Assembly: GCA_036267355.1 (NCBI GenBank)
Contig: DATAWG010000124.1
Span: 1 to 48,711 of the forward strand
Reading direction: 5' to 3'
DNA length: 48,711 nt
Origin: Pirellulales bacterium
GTDB taxonomy: Bacteria > Planctomycetota > Planctomycetia > Pirellulales > DATAWG01
The position numbers and the translations under genes were made by a program. Positions 28,065 to 35,563 of the stretch are shown piece after piece; position 1 is the first letter of the stretch, and each line of letters starts with the position of its first letter. The notes beneath the pieces were generated by a model. It was not told where the DNA came from and searched no databases. It saw nothing but the letters and a program-made list of their open reading frames with translations.

Positions 28065-28889
28065 GTGCCCCACATCCTGATGTGCCCGCCCGATTTTTTC
28101 GGGATCGAGTACGAAATCAATCCGTGGATGAGCCGGCAGCGGCAATCGGATCGGCCGACGGCGATCCGGCAATGGAATGCCTTGCGGCAATTGCTGGGGG
28201 AGGCGGGGGCACAGGTTTCGCTGATGACGCCCGTCGCGGGGCTGCCCGACATGGTGTTCACTGCCAATGCCGCGCTGATCTATCGGCAAACGGCGGTGAT
28301 GGCTCGGTTCCGCCATCCGGAGCGGCAAGGCGAGGTGGCGCACGATGAAGCGTGGCTCGCGGCAGGCGGTTTTGAAATCAAGCACGTGCCCGAAAACGTG
28401 TGGTTCGAAGGGGCCGGCGACGCGCTCTTCTGCGGCGACACACTTTACGCCGGTTATCGCATCCGCAGCCATGCCCGCGGGCATCAGCAAATCGGCGAGA
28501 CGCTCGGCTGCCGCGTGATCCCGATGGAATTGGTGGACCCGTATTTCTACCATCTCGACACGTGCTTCTGCCCGCTCGCGGCGGGTCAGGCGATTTATTT
28601 CCCGCCTGCGGTCGATCGATACGGCCGCGATGCGATGGCGGCAAATATTCCCGACCTCATCGCGGTCGAACCTGACGAGGCGAAGCGGTTCGCGTGCAAT
28701 GCGGTGGTGGTGGGGCGAACGGTGGTTACGAACACGGGTTGCCCGAAATTGCATGCCGCGCTCTTGGCCCGCGGCTTCACGCCGCGAGCCACCGAGCTCG
28801 ACGAATTCGTGAAAGCGGGCGGCAGCGCGAAGTGCCTCACGCTCCGGCTCGACGGCGAAGAAGCGGCCGGTTGGAAAAACGCGGACTGA
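28065..28889 (+). CDS. Arginine dihydrolase-like guanidino-group modifying enzyme (ArgZ type)
   Basis: This pentein-fold enzyme of 274 residues is predicted to hydrolyse arginine to ornithine, CO2 and two ammonia. The sequence HILMCPPDFFGIEYEINPWM opens the domain. The catalytic elements are Asn68 in MVFTANAAL, His163 in YFYHLDTCF and Cys257 in GGSAKCLTLR. As I recall, cyanobacterial ArgZ depends on an Asn (Asn71) at the first position, where dimethylaminohydrolases have acidic residues. The match in position and residue favours a dihydrolase over a deiminase. GTG at 28065 is chosen because the extra 13 residues from 28026 (LPIPSPSPFP) translate the intergenic CCCTCACCCTCACC tract. No ribosome site helps. 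The partner cyclodeaminase is just upstream. Confidence 0.85.
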   Translation: MPHILMCPPDFFGIEYEINPWMSRQRQSDRPTAIRQWNALRQLLGEAGAQVSLMTPVAGLPDMVFTANAALIYRQTAVMARFRHPERQGEVAHDEAWLAAGGFEIKHVPENVWFEGAGDALFCGDTLYAGYRIRSHARGHQQIGETLGCRVIPMELVDPYFYHLDTCFCPLAAGQAIYFPPAVDRYGRDAMAANIPDLIAVEPDEAKRFACNAVVVGRTVVTNTGCPKLHAALLARGFTPRATELDEFVKAGGSAKCLTLRLDGEEAAGWKNAD

Positions 28890-29025
28890 ACAGTCGAGCG
28901 AGTGTCGGGCGTCACTGCTGGCTTGGCCGGCGGAGTGCGTCTCGGCGGCGAGTCGAACTGCCGGAAATGCCCGAAATCGAAGCGTAGCACCCGTCGCTTT
29001 GGTTACGGGAATATCGCCGCCGCGG

Positions 29026-29775
29026 TCAAAACGACGTGTCGTCTTGGCCCAGCACTTCCGACACGCGGCGATCGACGATCTGCTTCTTGACCGCGTTGCG
29101 TTTGTCGATCGAGGATTGAATCCGTTTGATCTCGTCTTCCAGACGCTTGAGTTCGAGGCTGCGGCGTTCTTGGCGGGCCTCGAATTGCCGGGCGACGACT
29201 TCTTCGAGCTTGCCTTTGACGTCGTTTTGCTTTTCCTTCGGCGCTCGGCGGTATTCGTCGGCCAGTTCGCGGCTCTCGCGATCGAAGTTCGCATCTTGCT
29301 CCAATAGGCGGCGCATCTCCGGATCGTCTTGCCACATCGCACCCGGAGCGCGGAAGGTTGCGATCGCACGCGGCTCAGGGTTGGGGATGCCATCCGGCCC
29401 ACGGCGGATGATCACTTTCGCGCCATCCGGCAGATTCGGCGGCGTCGGCAAGCCAACGCCGTCGCGCTGCAAGTAGTAAAAGTTCGGCTGCGGACCGCCG
29501 GGGGGCACCGGCCCAGTGATCTGCCCGCTACCCCCCACCGCCGGCCCATCGAAACCGGAAGCAGCAGCGCCAGGGCCAGCGTTCGGCGGTGCAGCCGGAA
29601 CGCTGCTATCGCCGGTGCGGATCAGAATCTTCGGGCCGGGTCGATCGTCGACAAACAGCACTTTGACGCCCTTTTCCGGTATCGGCGCGGGATCAGCCGC
29701 ACGCGCCGAACCGATTGCAATAAAGCAAGGAATTGCCGCCAGCATGCGGCAAAGCATCCAATTTCTATCGGTCAT
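29026..29775 (-). CDS. Exported coiled-coil protein of unknown function in an ECF sigma operon
   Basis: The 249-residue protein has a signal peptide (MLAAIPCFIAIGSARA, cut likely near residue 26) and a low-complexity, Pro/Gly-rich middle. A charged C-terminal helix of about 90 residues (about 155-245) follows, with RRAPKEKQNDVKGKLEEVV and LELKRLEDEIKRIQSSIDK, which should form a coiled coil. I do not recognise a family. It is the third gene after an ECF sigma gene and a one-TM protein, 39 bases after the latter. By analogy with RpoE-RseA-RseB it could be an extracytoplasmic regulator or a target of the sigma factor. That is inference only. The 136 bases downstream to 28890 hold no gene. Confidence 0.72.
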   Translation of the reverse strand: MTDRNWMLCRMLAAIPCFIAIGSARAADPAPIPEKGVKVLFVDDRPGPKILIRTGDSSVPAAPPNAGPGAAASGFDGPAVGGSGQITGPVPPGGPQPNFYYLQRDGVGLPTPPNLPDGAKVIIRRGPDGIPNPEPRAIATFRAPGAMWQDDPEMRRLLEQDANFDRESRELADEYRRAPKEKQNDVKGKLEEVVARQFEARQERRSLELKRLEDEIKRIQSSIDKRNAVKKQIVDRRVSEVLGQDDTSF

Positions 29776-29814
29776 CGGGTTTGCTCCGTGAAAAAAGGTC
29801 GGTCAGACATCGGT

Positions 29815-30453
29815 TTAGAGATTGCCATGTTCCACTTCGCGATTCAGTTGGTCCAGCCCGGCTTCGATTGCCCAAACGCGGCTCGACGGGCCGTCTTGCT
29901 GTGTGTAGATCGTCGCCTGGCCAAGAGCATTGATTTCGTCGTCCACCGCATCGCCCCATTGCAAGCGTTCGTTGGCGGCAGCGAAATTTGCGTCGGATTG
30001 TCTCGGTGCCGCGGGCGGCGGCGATAGCTTCGGGACGAAGTGCGGCGCGACGGCCGGTTCGGCTGGCGGCTTTGCTCGGGGCAGAGCAAATGGATTCGCA
30101 CCGGCAATCCGTCGCAATTCAGCTTGTCGCTGTCGCGGAGCGGCCACGAATCGCACGGCGAAGGCCACGCCGATCGCAACCAACAGTGACGCGGCCAACA
30201 GTGACGCGGCCAACACCGCGAACCAGCGCGATCTGCCGAGCCGATAGCGCGGCTGTATCCGCGGCATACTTTCCATGCGGCGATTCGTCGGCCGCGCGCC
30301 GCCGTGCCGCAGTTCCTCTTCGATCAATTCTCCGAACCGCAGCCAGCCTTCGCGGAGCGAATCCGTCTCCGCGTCTGAATGACGCGACGAAGGCCCGCCC
30401 GTGGTTGTGGCCCGCTCGACGATCTCGCGCAGTTTTCGGGGTTGGTCGTTCAT
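29815..30453 (-). CDS. Single-pass membrane protein, probable anti-sigma factor
   Basis: The 212-residue protein has a hydrophilic N-terminal part (about 1-75), one membrane helix near 77-103 (FAVLAASLLAASLLVAIGVAFAV) and a Pro-rich outer part. Its ATG overlaps the sigma TGA in an ATGA arrangement (30450-30453), so the two are translationally coupled. The cytoplasmic N terminus has helical segments (KLREIVERATTT, REGWLRFGELIEEELRH) but no zinc-binding HxxxCxxC motif. The call as anti-sigma factor rests on topology and coupling, not on a recognised domain. An upstream frame to 30504 exists, but the overlap start fits better. Confidence 0.78.
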   Translation of the reverse strand: MNDQPRKLREIVERATTTGGPSSRHSDAETDSLREGWLRFGELIEEELRHGGARPTNRRMESMPRIQPRYRLGRSRWFAVLAASLLAASLLVAIGVAFAVRFVAAPRQRQAELRRIAGANPFALPRAKPPAEPAVAPHFVPKLSPPPAAPRQSDANFAAANERLQWGDAVDDEINALGQATIYTQQDGPSSRVWAIEAGLDQLNREVEHGNL

Positions 30454-30983
30454 AGGTCGTCCACTTTGAAGTGCTTTCGCAACGCCAGCAACCCGCGATG
30501 GCAATGGCTGAGTGCCGTATTCAGTGGGCAGCCGATTGTCTCGGCGATTCGTGCAAACGAGAGCTCGCCGAAATATCGCAGCAGCAATGCTCGGCGCTGA
30601 ATCGGGGTGAGCGCTTTGAGGGCTGCGTTGAGCTGCCTAGTCGTCTCGGCATTGGTCGCCTCGACGGATGGACTATTTGCGTTGGCGCCCGAGTCGGCGA
30701 TCGACCAGATTTCATCGCCGAGCGTCGGCTGAGGCCGGGAGCGGCGAAAGCGATCGCATGCGACTCGGTCGGCAATCTGCAGCAAATAGCTCCGTGCAAA
30801 TCCGCGTTCTTCATACCGATTTCGTCCTTGCCAAGCGCGGAAAAAGACCTCCTGAAACATGTCGTCGATCAGATCGAAACTGCCGACGACACCCCGCAGA
30901 TATCCGCGGACGGCATCGCCGTGCTCGCCGATCCATTCGCCGATGCGTTTGGAATCCAACTCGGAATCGACCGATTCAGTCAT
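30450..30983 (-). CDS. ECF-type RNA polymerase sigma factor
   Basis: This 177-residue sigma-70 family protein of the ECF class has region 2 at DAVRGYLRGVVGSFDLIDDMFQEVFFRAW. Region 4 is at LKALTPIQRRALLLRYFGELSFARIAETIGCPLNTALSHCHRGLLALRK, with the recognition helix in PLNTALSHCHRG. ATG at 30983 has GGAACG six bases upstream; an earlier in-frame ATG at 30995 has no ribosome site. The gene heads an operon with a coupled membrane protein and an exported coiled-coil protein, a typical envelope-signal layout. A TACACT just before the gene may be part of its promoter, but spacing is too short to be sure. Confidence 0.9.
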   Translation of the reverse strand: MTESVDSELDSKRIGEWIGEHGDAVRGYLRGVVGSFDLIDDMFQEVFFRAWQGRNRYEERGFARSYLLQIADRVACDRFRRSRPQPTLGDEIWSIADSGANANSPSVEATNAETTRQLNAALKALTPIQRRALLLRYFGELSFARIAETIGCPLNTALSHCHRGLLALRKHFKVDDL

Positions 30984-31080
30984 GCTCGTTCCCATGGCAT
31001 TAGTGTAAACGCGGGAACGAGCGGCTTTATTGCAGGGAAAATGGGTCGATTTTGGAGGCGGGATCAGGGGGCACCCCGGG

Positions 31081-31135
31081 AAGGCCCGGGAAGGCTAGGG
31101 CGAATGGAAGAGTAGGAGGGGCCTTCCCGGGCCTT
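31081..31135. repeat. 15-bp perfect inverted repeat in a divergent promoter region
   Basis: AAGGCCCGGGAAGGC (31081-31095) is matched perfectly by GCCTTCCCGGGCCTT (31121-31135). A tandem copy of CCCGGGAAGG precedes it. It lies between the divergent sigma operon and the SecA-like gene and could act on either. Confidence 0.75.
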
Positions 31136-31237
31136 GGGGCGGTTGGCTGCGGCGGAATTTGGCAGTGCCCACCGTCGCTGCAAGCCATATTATAGAGAGG
31201 TAACGTACATCGCCTGGAACCGTCGCTGGAATCTTTC

Positions 31238-33193
31238 GTGACTGGATTGCTGCAAAACGTCAGTTCGACGCTCAAGATCTGGGCGCAAGGGCCCGTGCGC
31301 GGGCGGCTCAGCGATTGGTCGGCCGCGGTGCCCGCGGTTGCCGCGCTCGAGCCGGAATTGCAACAGTTCTCCGATGCCGAATTGCGCAAACGCAGCTTGT
31401 CGCTCCGCTATCGGGCGAAAAGCCGAGAACCGCTCGAATCGCTACTTCCCGAGGCGTTTGCCCTGGTTCGCGAAGCGGGGGTGCGAACGGTTGGAATGCG
31501 GCATTTCGACGTGCAGATTCTCGGCGGAGTGGCCATGCACCATCGTTGCGTGGCAGAGATGCAAACGGGTGAAGGCAAAACGCTCACCGCCACGCTTCCG
31601 CTCTACTTGCATGCCTTGAGCGGGAAAGGCGTCCATCTGGCAACCGTCAACGACTATCTAGCCGAACGCGACTCGCAATGGATGGAGCCCATCTTCCGCA
31701 TGCTCGGCCTCACCGTCGGTGCCGTGCTCACGCCAATGAACACCGCGCAGCGCCGAGCCGCCTATCAGTGCGACATCACCTACGGCACCGCCAAGGAATT
31801 CGGCTTCGATTTCCTCCGCGATCGGCTTCTGCTGCGCCGCATGGCCGAAGGACAATCGAATTTGATGGCGCAAATGCTCGGTCATACGAATGACGCATCC
31901 GGCGACAAACCGGTGCAGCAGCCGCATCACTACGCCCTCATCGACGAGGCGGATAGCGTGCTCATCGACGAAGCCCGCACGCCGCTGATCATCAGTGCCC
32001 TGCCGACGGAAGACGAGCGGGCCGAAGCTGATCTCTATCGCTGGACGGCCGAGGCGGTGAAGCAGTTCGTCGACGAAGAGCACTACACATACGACCATGA
32101 AAAGAAAACCGCCGAACTGACAGCCGCAGGCCGCCGCCTGGTGCGCAATCTGCCTCGCACGCGGGCTCTCGAATCGGTCGGCATGATTCGGCTCTACGAT
32201 TTCATCGAGCGCGGCTTGCGGGCCGAACGGGCTTTCCTGCTCGACCGGCACTACGTGGTGCGCAACGGCGAGATCGTCATCGTCGATGAATTCACCGGCC
32301 GTATGTCGGAAGGGCGCAAATGGCGAGACGGGCTGCATCAGGCCATCGAAGCCAAGGAAGGGGTCGAAGTGACGATCGACACCGGCCACGCCGCGCGCGT
32401 GACGATCCAGGATTATTTTCTTCGCTATCCGCATCTGGCCGGCATGACGGGCACCGCTTCGGATTCCGCCCGCGAATTGCATCGCATCTATCGATTGCGT
32501 GTCGTGCCGATTCCCACGAATCGCCCCCCGGTGCGCGAGCGCTTGCCCGACCAGATTTTCGGCACAGCCGAGGCGAAGAACGAAGCGATCGTGCGCGAAA
32601 TTGCACAGAGTCATGCTGCGGGGCGACCCGCTTTAATCGGCACCCGCTCGATCGACAAATCCGAAATCTTGTCGCGGATGCTCAACGAAGCCGGGATCGA
32701 TCATCAGGTGCTCAATGCACGGCAGGTGGCCGTCGAAGCGCAGATCATCGCCGCGGCGGGACAGACTGGCCGTGTCACGGTGGCGACGAACATGGCCGGC
32801 CGCGGAACCGACATCCGGCTTGGTGAAGGTGTTGCCGAATTGGGCGGCTTGCACGTCATATTGACCGAGATGCACGATTCCGCCCGTATCGATCGGCAAC
32901 TATTGGGCCGTTGCGGCCGGCAAGGCGACCCGGGAAGTTATCGCCAGTTTTTGGCCCTCGACGATGATATTCTGTTGGCGGGGCTCGGGCCGGAAAAGTC
33001 AGAGCCGCTGGCCGAGCTGGGCCGCACCTCGCCCGGCTCGTTCGATTCCCTGGGCCGATTGTTTCGCAAGGCGCAGCACAAGATCGAGCGCCGCCACTTT
33101 ACCGACCGCCGCTCGTTGATGTATCAGGAGAAAGAACGCAAGAAAATGCAATTGCAAATGGGTCAAGACCCGCACCTCGATTCACCGTCGTAA
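31238..33193 (+). CDS. Short SecA-like translocase ATPase
   Basis: This 651-residue member of the SecA family probably pushes proteins through the SecYEG channel or an alternative exit. NBD1 has AEMQTGEGKTLTATLP (Walker A near 108-115) and TYGTAKEFGFDFLRDR. DEAD box and DEA blocks lie in LIDEADSVLIDEARTPLIIS. The preprotein crosslinking region and NBD2 follow with MTGTASDSAREL, NMAGRGTDIRLGEG and LLGRCGRQGDPGSYRQF. The protein ends soon after FRKAQHKIERRHF, early in the helical scaffold. Helical wing, two-helix finger and the C-terminal zinc site are missing. Canonical SecA is well over 800 residues, so this is an accessory SecA or a divergent paralogue. GTG at 31238 gives the N terminus. Confidence 0.88.
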   Translation: MTGLLQNVSSTLKIWAQGPVRGRLSDWSAAVPAVAALEPELQQFSDAELRKRSLSLRYRAKSREPLESLLPEAFALVREAGVRTVGMRHFDVQILGGVAMHHRCVAEMQTGEGKTLTATLPLYLHALSGKGVHLATVNDYLAERDSQWMEPIFRMLGLTVGAVLTPMNTAQRRAAYQCDITYGTAKEFGFDFLRDRLLLRRMAEGQSNLMAQMLGHTNDASGDKPVQQPHHYALIDEADSVLIDEARTPLIISALPTEDERAEADLYRWTAEAVKQFVDEEHYTYDHEKKTAELTAAGRRLVRNLPRTRALESVGMIRLYDFIERGLRAERAFLLDRHYVVRNGEIVIVDEFTGRMSEGRKWRDGLHQAIEAKEGVEVTIDTGHAARVTIQDYFLRYPHLAGMTGTASDSARELHRIYRLRVVPIPTNRPPVRERLPDQIFGTAEAKNEAIVREIAQSHAAGRPALIGTRSIDKSEILSRMLNEAGIDHQVLNARQVAVEAQIIAAAGQTGRVTVATNMAGRGTDIRLGEGVAELGGLHVILTEMHDSARIDRQLLGRCGRQGDPGSYRQFLALDDDILLAGLGPEKSEPLAELGRTSPGSFDSLGRLFRKAQHKIERRHFTDRRSLMYQEKERKKMQLQMGQDPHLDSPS

Positions 33194-33201
33194 AGTCGTA
33201 G

Positions 33202-33295
33202 GCGCACTCCGTGTGCCGTATGCAGCACAACAGTAGCAGGCACACTCCTTGTGCAGTGCGAACACCACAGCGGACGGCACACGGAGTGTGCCTGC
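33202..33295. repeat. Family C inverted repeats ending 6 bases before a start codon
   Basis: GCGCACTCCGTGTGC near 33202 is a first unit. GCAGGCACACTCCTTGTGC (33236-33254) then pairs with GCACACGGAGTGTGCCTGC (33277-33295). The ATG of the next gene is at 33302. The stem would lie in the leader of that gene. Confidence 0.8.
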
Positions 33296-33301
33296 CACGT
33301 T

Positions 33302-33991
33302 ATGATCGACGAACTTTATCGCCTGGCGCTCGACACGCTTCGCAGTCATTGCGATGCGGCGCGTATGCCCTACAGCGAAGACGACGGCGATTTGCTGTTG
33401 GCAGGCCATCGGCTCGGCCTGTCGATCGCGTTCGAAGGATTTAGCCGTCAGGGAGATAAGCTGATCGCTCCGCTCGACGTGCAAATTCATTTAAACGGCG
33501 ACACGGGCGATCGCTTCCGCGTCGGCACGCTCGGCATCGGCGACGATCGGCTTTCGGCAATGCGGGCGGCGATCGAAGAGTGGCATTTGCTGGCCGCATC
33601 GGCGGTGCTGGCGGCCTTGGGGGCCGAGGTCGACACGCGTCGGGCCGCGCCGGTGCGGAATCTGGCCGGCTGGCAACTGTTTCCCGGGCGGGCGGGCATT
33701 CGCGGCACATTGCCGGCCGGCCTGAATCCGGGCGGAGTTTTTTATCGCCAGTTGCTCGATGTGCTGCGCAAGCACATCGCTGCATGGCCGCGCGCGGAGG
33801 GTTCGCAGCTTCACCTGCGTTCGATCTTCGTGATGGCCACGAGTGCCGAGGGCCAAAATGAGCTTCAAGCCGCCGTGGATGGCTTCCTCCAACCCGCGCT
33901 CGTGGCCGATCTGACGGCTTTGCCCTGGCCCGCCGCCGGCGAGGCATATCTTTTCAAACAATTGTTGGTGCTTCGCACCGGCCAGCCGTGA
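33302..33991 (+). CDS. Conserved-looking protein of unknown function
   Basis: The 229-residue soluble protein starts MIDELYRLALDTLRSHCDAA. It has an alternation of hydrophobic and charged residues that looks like an ordered alpha/beta fold. Notable blocks are LSIAFEGFSRQGDKLIAPLDVQIHL and AGWQLFPGRAGIRG. The C-terminal part has helical segments and ends LLVLRTGQP. No motif for catalysis, membrane or secretion is visible. I do not recognise it with confidence; it may belong to a domain-of-unknown-function family found in planctomycetes. The ATG at 33302 is chosen because the longer frame from 33251 runs through the inverted repeat. It follows the SecA-like gene by 108 bases and could be cotranscribed. 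Confidence 0.75.
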   Translation: MIDELYRLALDTLRSHCDAARMPYSEDDGDLLLAGHRLGLSIAFEGFSRQGDKLIAPLDVQIHLNGDTGDRFRVGTLGIGDDRLSAMRAAIEEWHLLAASAVLAALGAEVDTRRAAPVRNLAGWQLFPGRAGIRGTLPAGLNPGGVFYRQLLDVLRKHIAAWPRAEGSQLHLRSIFVMATSAEGQNELQAAVDGFLQPALVADLTALPWPAAGEAYLFKQLLVLRTGQP

Positions 33992-34026
33992 AAAACGAGA
34001 GAAACCCGTTCGCCACGCCGGGGTTA

Positions 34027-34117
34027 AAAGTAATAGAAAACGACGACACGGCAAACGACGACACAGGCGGCGAGCGCCTTGCCGCTCATGGTGGACAAAG
34101 TAATACAAACGACACGG
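34027..34117. promoter_or_regulatory. AT-richer direct repeats upstream of an ECF sigma operon
   Basis: AAAGTAATAGAAAACGAC (from 34027) and AAAGTAATACAAACGAC (from 34097) are near copies 70 bases apart, each followed by an ACACGG tract. They lie about 210-300 bases before the sigma start. They could be operator or promoter repeats. The rest of 33992-34328 holds no gene. Confidence 0.35.
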
Positions 34118-34328
34118 AACAGAGACGGGTCGAACCGGCGCGCGGGGTTGCAAACCGCGGTGTTTTCACCCATAACAAAGGGCAGCGGCGAACGGTAGTA
34201 GCCGATCGCAATGCGCGCCCGTTCGGCGCACGCTCGGTTACGTTCAATTCGTGCGTTGAGAACGACGGCCTGGCGATCGCTTCCAAGGCGGAAACAGTCG
34301 CGGCCGGCGCCGCGCGTGGAGCCCCTGA

Positions 34329-35009
34329 TTGGCAGTCAGCGAATCGTCGACCCAGAACCCGGCGCTGCGCGATCCGGATGTGCGGCTGATGCTCGAAGTG
34401 CGCGACGACAATGCCGTCGCGTTCAATGAGTTGATGCTGCGCTACCAGAACCGTTTGATCGCGCTGTTAGAGCACGTGGTGGGTCGGCGCGAATTGGCCG
34501 AGGAACTGACGCAGGAAGTGTTTCTGCGCGTGTATCGGGCTCGAAAAAGGTACGAGCCGGGCGCGAAGTTTTCCACTTGGCTGTTTACGATTGCCAACAA
34601 TCTGGCCGCCAATGCGCTTCGCAGCCAATCGCGGCGACACGAGGTCAATCTTGCCCAACGCGGCACGAATAGCTCGACCAGCGTGCCGACGCTTGAGCAA
34701 TTGGCCCAAGCGGCGAGCGGCTTCATGCCGGCCCGGCAGTTCGAAAAAGCCGAATTGAGCGACGTGATCCGCCAGGCGATGGCCACGCTCAACGAGCGCC
34801 AGCGGATGGCCGTTCTGCTGAGCAAGTTCGAAAGCATGAGTTACGAGGAAATCGCCGAAACAATGCAAATGTCGCCGCAAGCCATCAAGTCGCTCTTAAG
34901 CCGCGCGCGAAGCAATCTGCGCGAAATCCTGGAGCCTTATTTGGAAAGCGGCGAACTCAAGGAAGTCACCCCGCGCCCCGAACAAATCGGCTCCATTGAA
35001 GACGAATAA
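34329..35009 (+). CDS. ECF-type RNA polymerase sigma factor
   Basis: The 226-residue sigma factor has region 2 at AFNELMLRYQNRLIALLEHVV and the conserved ELTQEVFLRVYRARKRYEP with FSTWLFTIANNLA. Region 4 covers LNERQRMAVLLSKFESMSYEEIAETMQMSPQAIKSLLSRARSNLRE, with the helix-turn-helix in SPQAIKSLLSR. TTG at 34329 is chosen because GGAG lies at 34318-34321 and the SESSTQNPALRDPDVRLML start looks like that of related planctomycete sigma factors (from memory); ATG at 34389 would cut into this. It leads an operon with a membrane protein and a DUF3106-like protein. Confidence 0.9.
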   Translation: MAVSESSTQNPALRDPDVRLMLEVRDDNAVAFNELMLRYQNRLIALLEHVVGRRELAEELTQEVFLRVYRARKRYEPGAKFSTWLFTIANNLAANALRSQSRRHEVNLAQRGTNSSTSVPTLEQLAQAASGFMPARQFEKAELSDVIRQAMATLNERQRMAVLLSKFESMSYEEIAETMQMSPQAIKSLLSRARSNLREILEPYLESGELKEVTPRPEQIGSIEDE

Positions 35010-35059
35010 AACCCTCGTCCCTTTTCCGCACGCTAACCCCTCACCCTCACCCCGATTCA

Positions 35060-35563
35060 ATGTCCGAGCACGCCTCGACCGAATCCGAACGGCTCGATGA
35101 AGAGTTGGTCGCCTATTTGGACGGCGAATTGGACGGGGAAGCCGCGCGCCGGATGGAGCATCGCCTGGCATCGGAAGCCGCGGTTCGCCGGCGATTGCAG
35201 CAATTGGCGCAAAGCTGGGACTTGCTCGATCAACTGCCGCGGACCACGGTCGACGACACCTTCACGCGCAGCACGGTCGAAATCGTTGCCCAGGCCGCCG
35301 AAGCGGAGTTGGGCCAAAAGGCGGCTTCCGAGCCGCGTCGCCGGCGAATGCGCTGGGTGCTGACGGCGGTTGCGGCGCTGGCCGCTTGCGCGGCAGGGTT
35401 CTTCATCCTCGTCCATTTGCGGCACGACCCCAACGAAGAGTTGCTGCGCGATTTGCCGGTCATTCAAAACCAGGAGTTGTATAAAGAGGCAGGCAATATC
35501 GATTTTCTCCGCAAAATGGACAAAGACGGGCTGTTTCCCGAGGAGAATGGCGATGGCACGTGA
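35060..35563 (+). CDS. Probable anti-sigma factor, single-pass membrane protein
   Basis: The 167-residue protein begins with an acidic helical domain, ERLDEELVAYLDGELDGEAARRMEHRL, of the form seen at the start of anti-sigma ZAS-like proteins, but it lacks zinc-binding His and Cys residues. One membrane helix lies near 98-119 (VLTAVAALAACAAGFFILV). The short outer tail reads NEELLRDLPVIQNQELYK. It lies 50 bases after the ECF sigma gene and overlaps the next gene by 11 bases. Position and topology support control of the sigma factor. The absence of the metal site means it would bind the sigma factor in another way. Confidence 0.78.
   Translation: MSEHASTESERLDEELVAYLDGELDGEAARRMEHRLASEAAVRRRLQQLAQSWDLLDQLPRTTVDDTFTRSTVEIVAQAAEAELGQKAASEPRRRRMRWVLTAVAALAACAAGFFILVHLRHDPNEELLRDLPVIQNQELYKEAGNIDFLRKMDKDGLFPEENGDGT

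Noticed and set aside
26576-28267. 563-codon open frame on the minus strand
   Set aside because: It lies opposite the ornithine cyclodeaminase and start of the dihydrolase gene, which have clear motifs. The translation is His/Arg-rich as expected of a GC-rich shadow.
28050-29402. 450-codon minus-strand open frame
   Set aside because: It overlaps the arginine dihydrolase gene on the other strand and the exported protein gene in another frame. Composition is Arg/Ser-rich, typical of a shadow.
33202-33295. CRISPR array
   Set aside because: Repeats are inverted and few, without regular spacers. No Cas gene is in the window.
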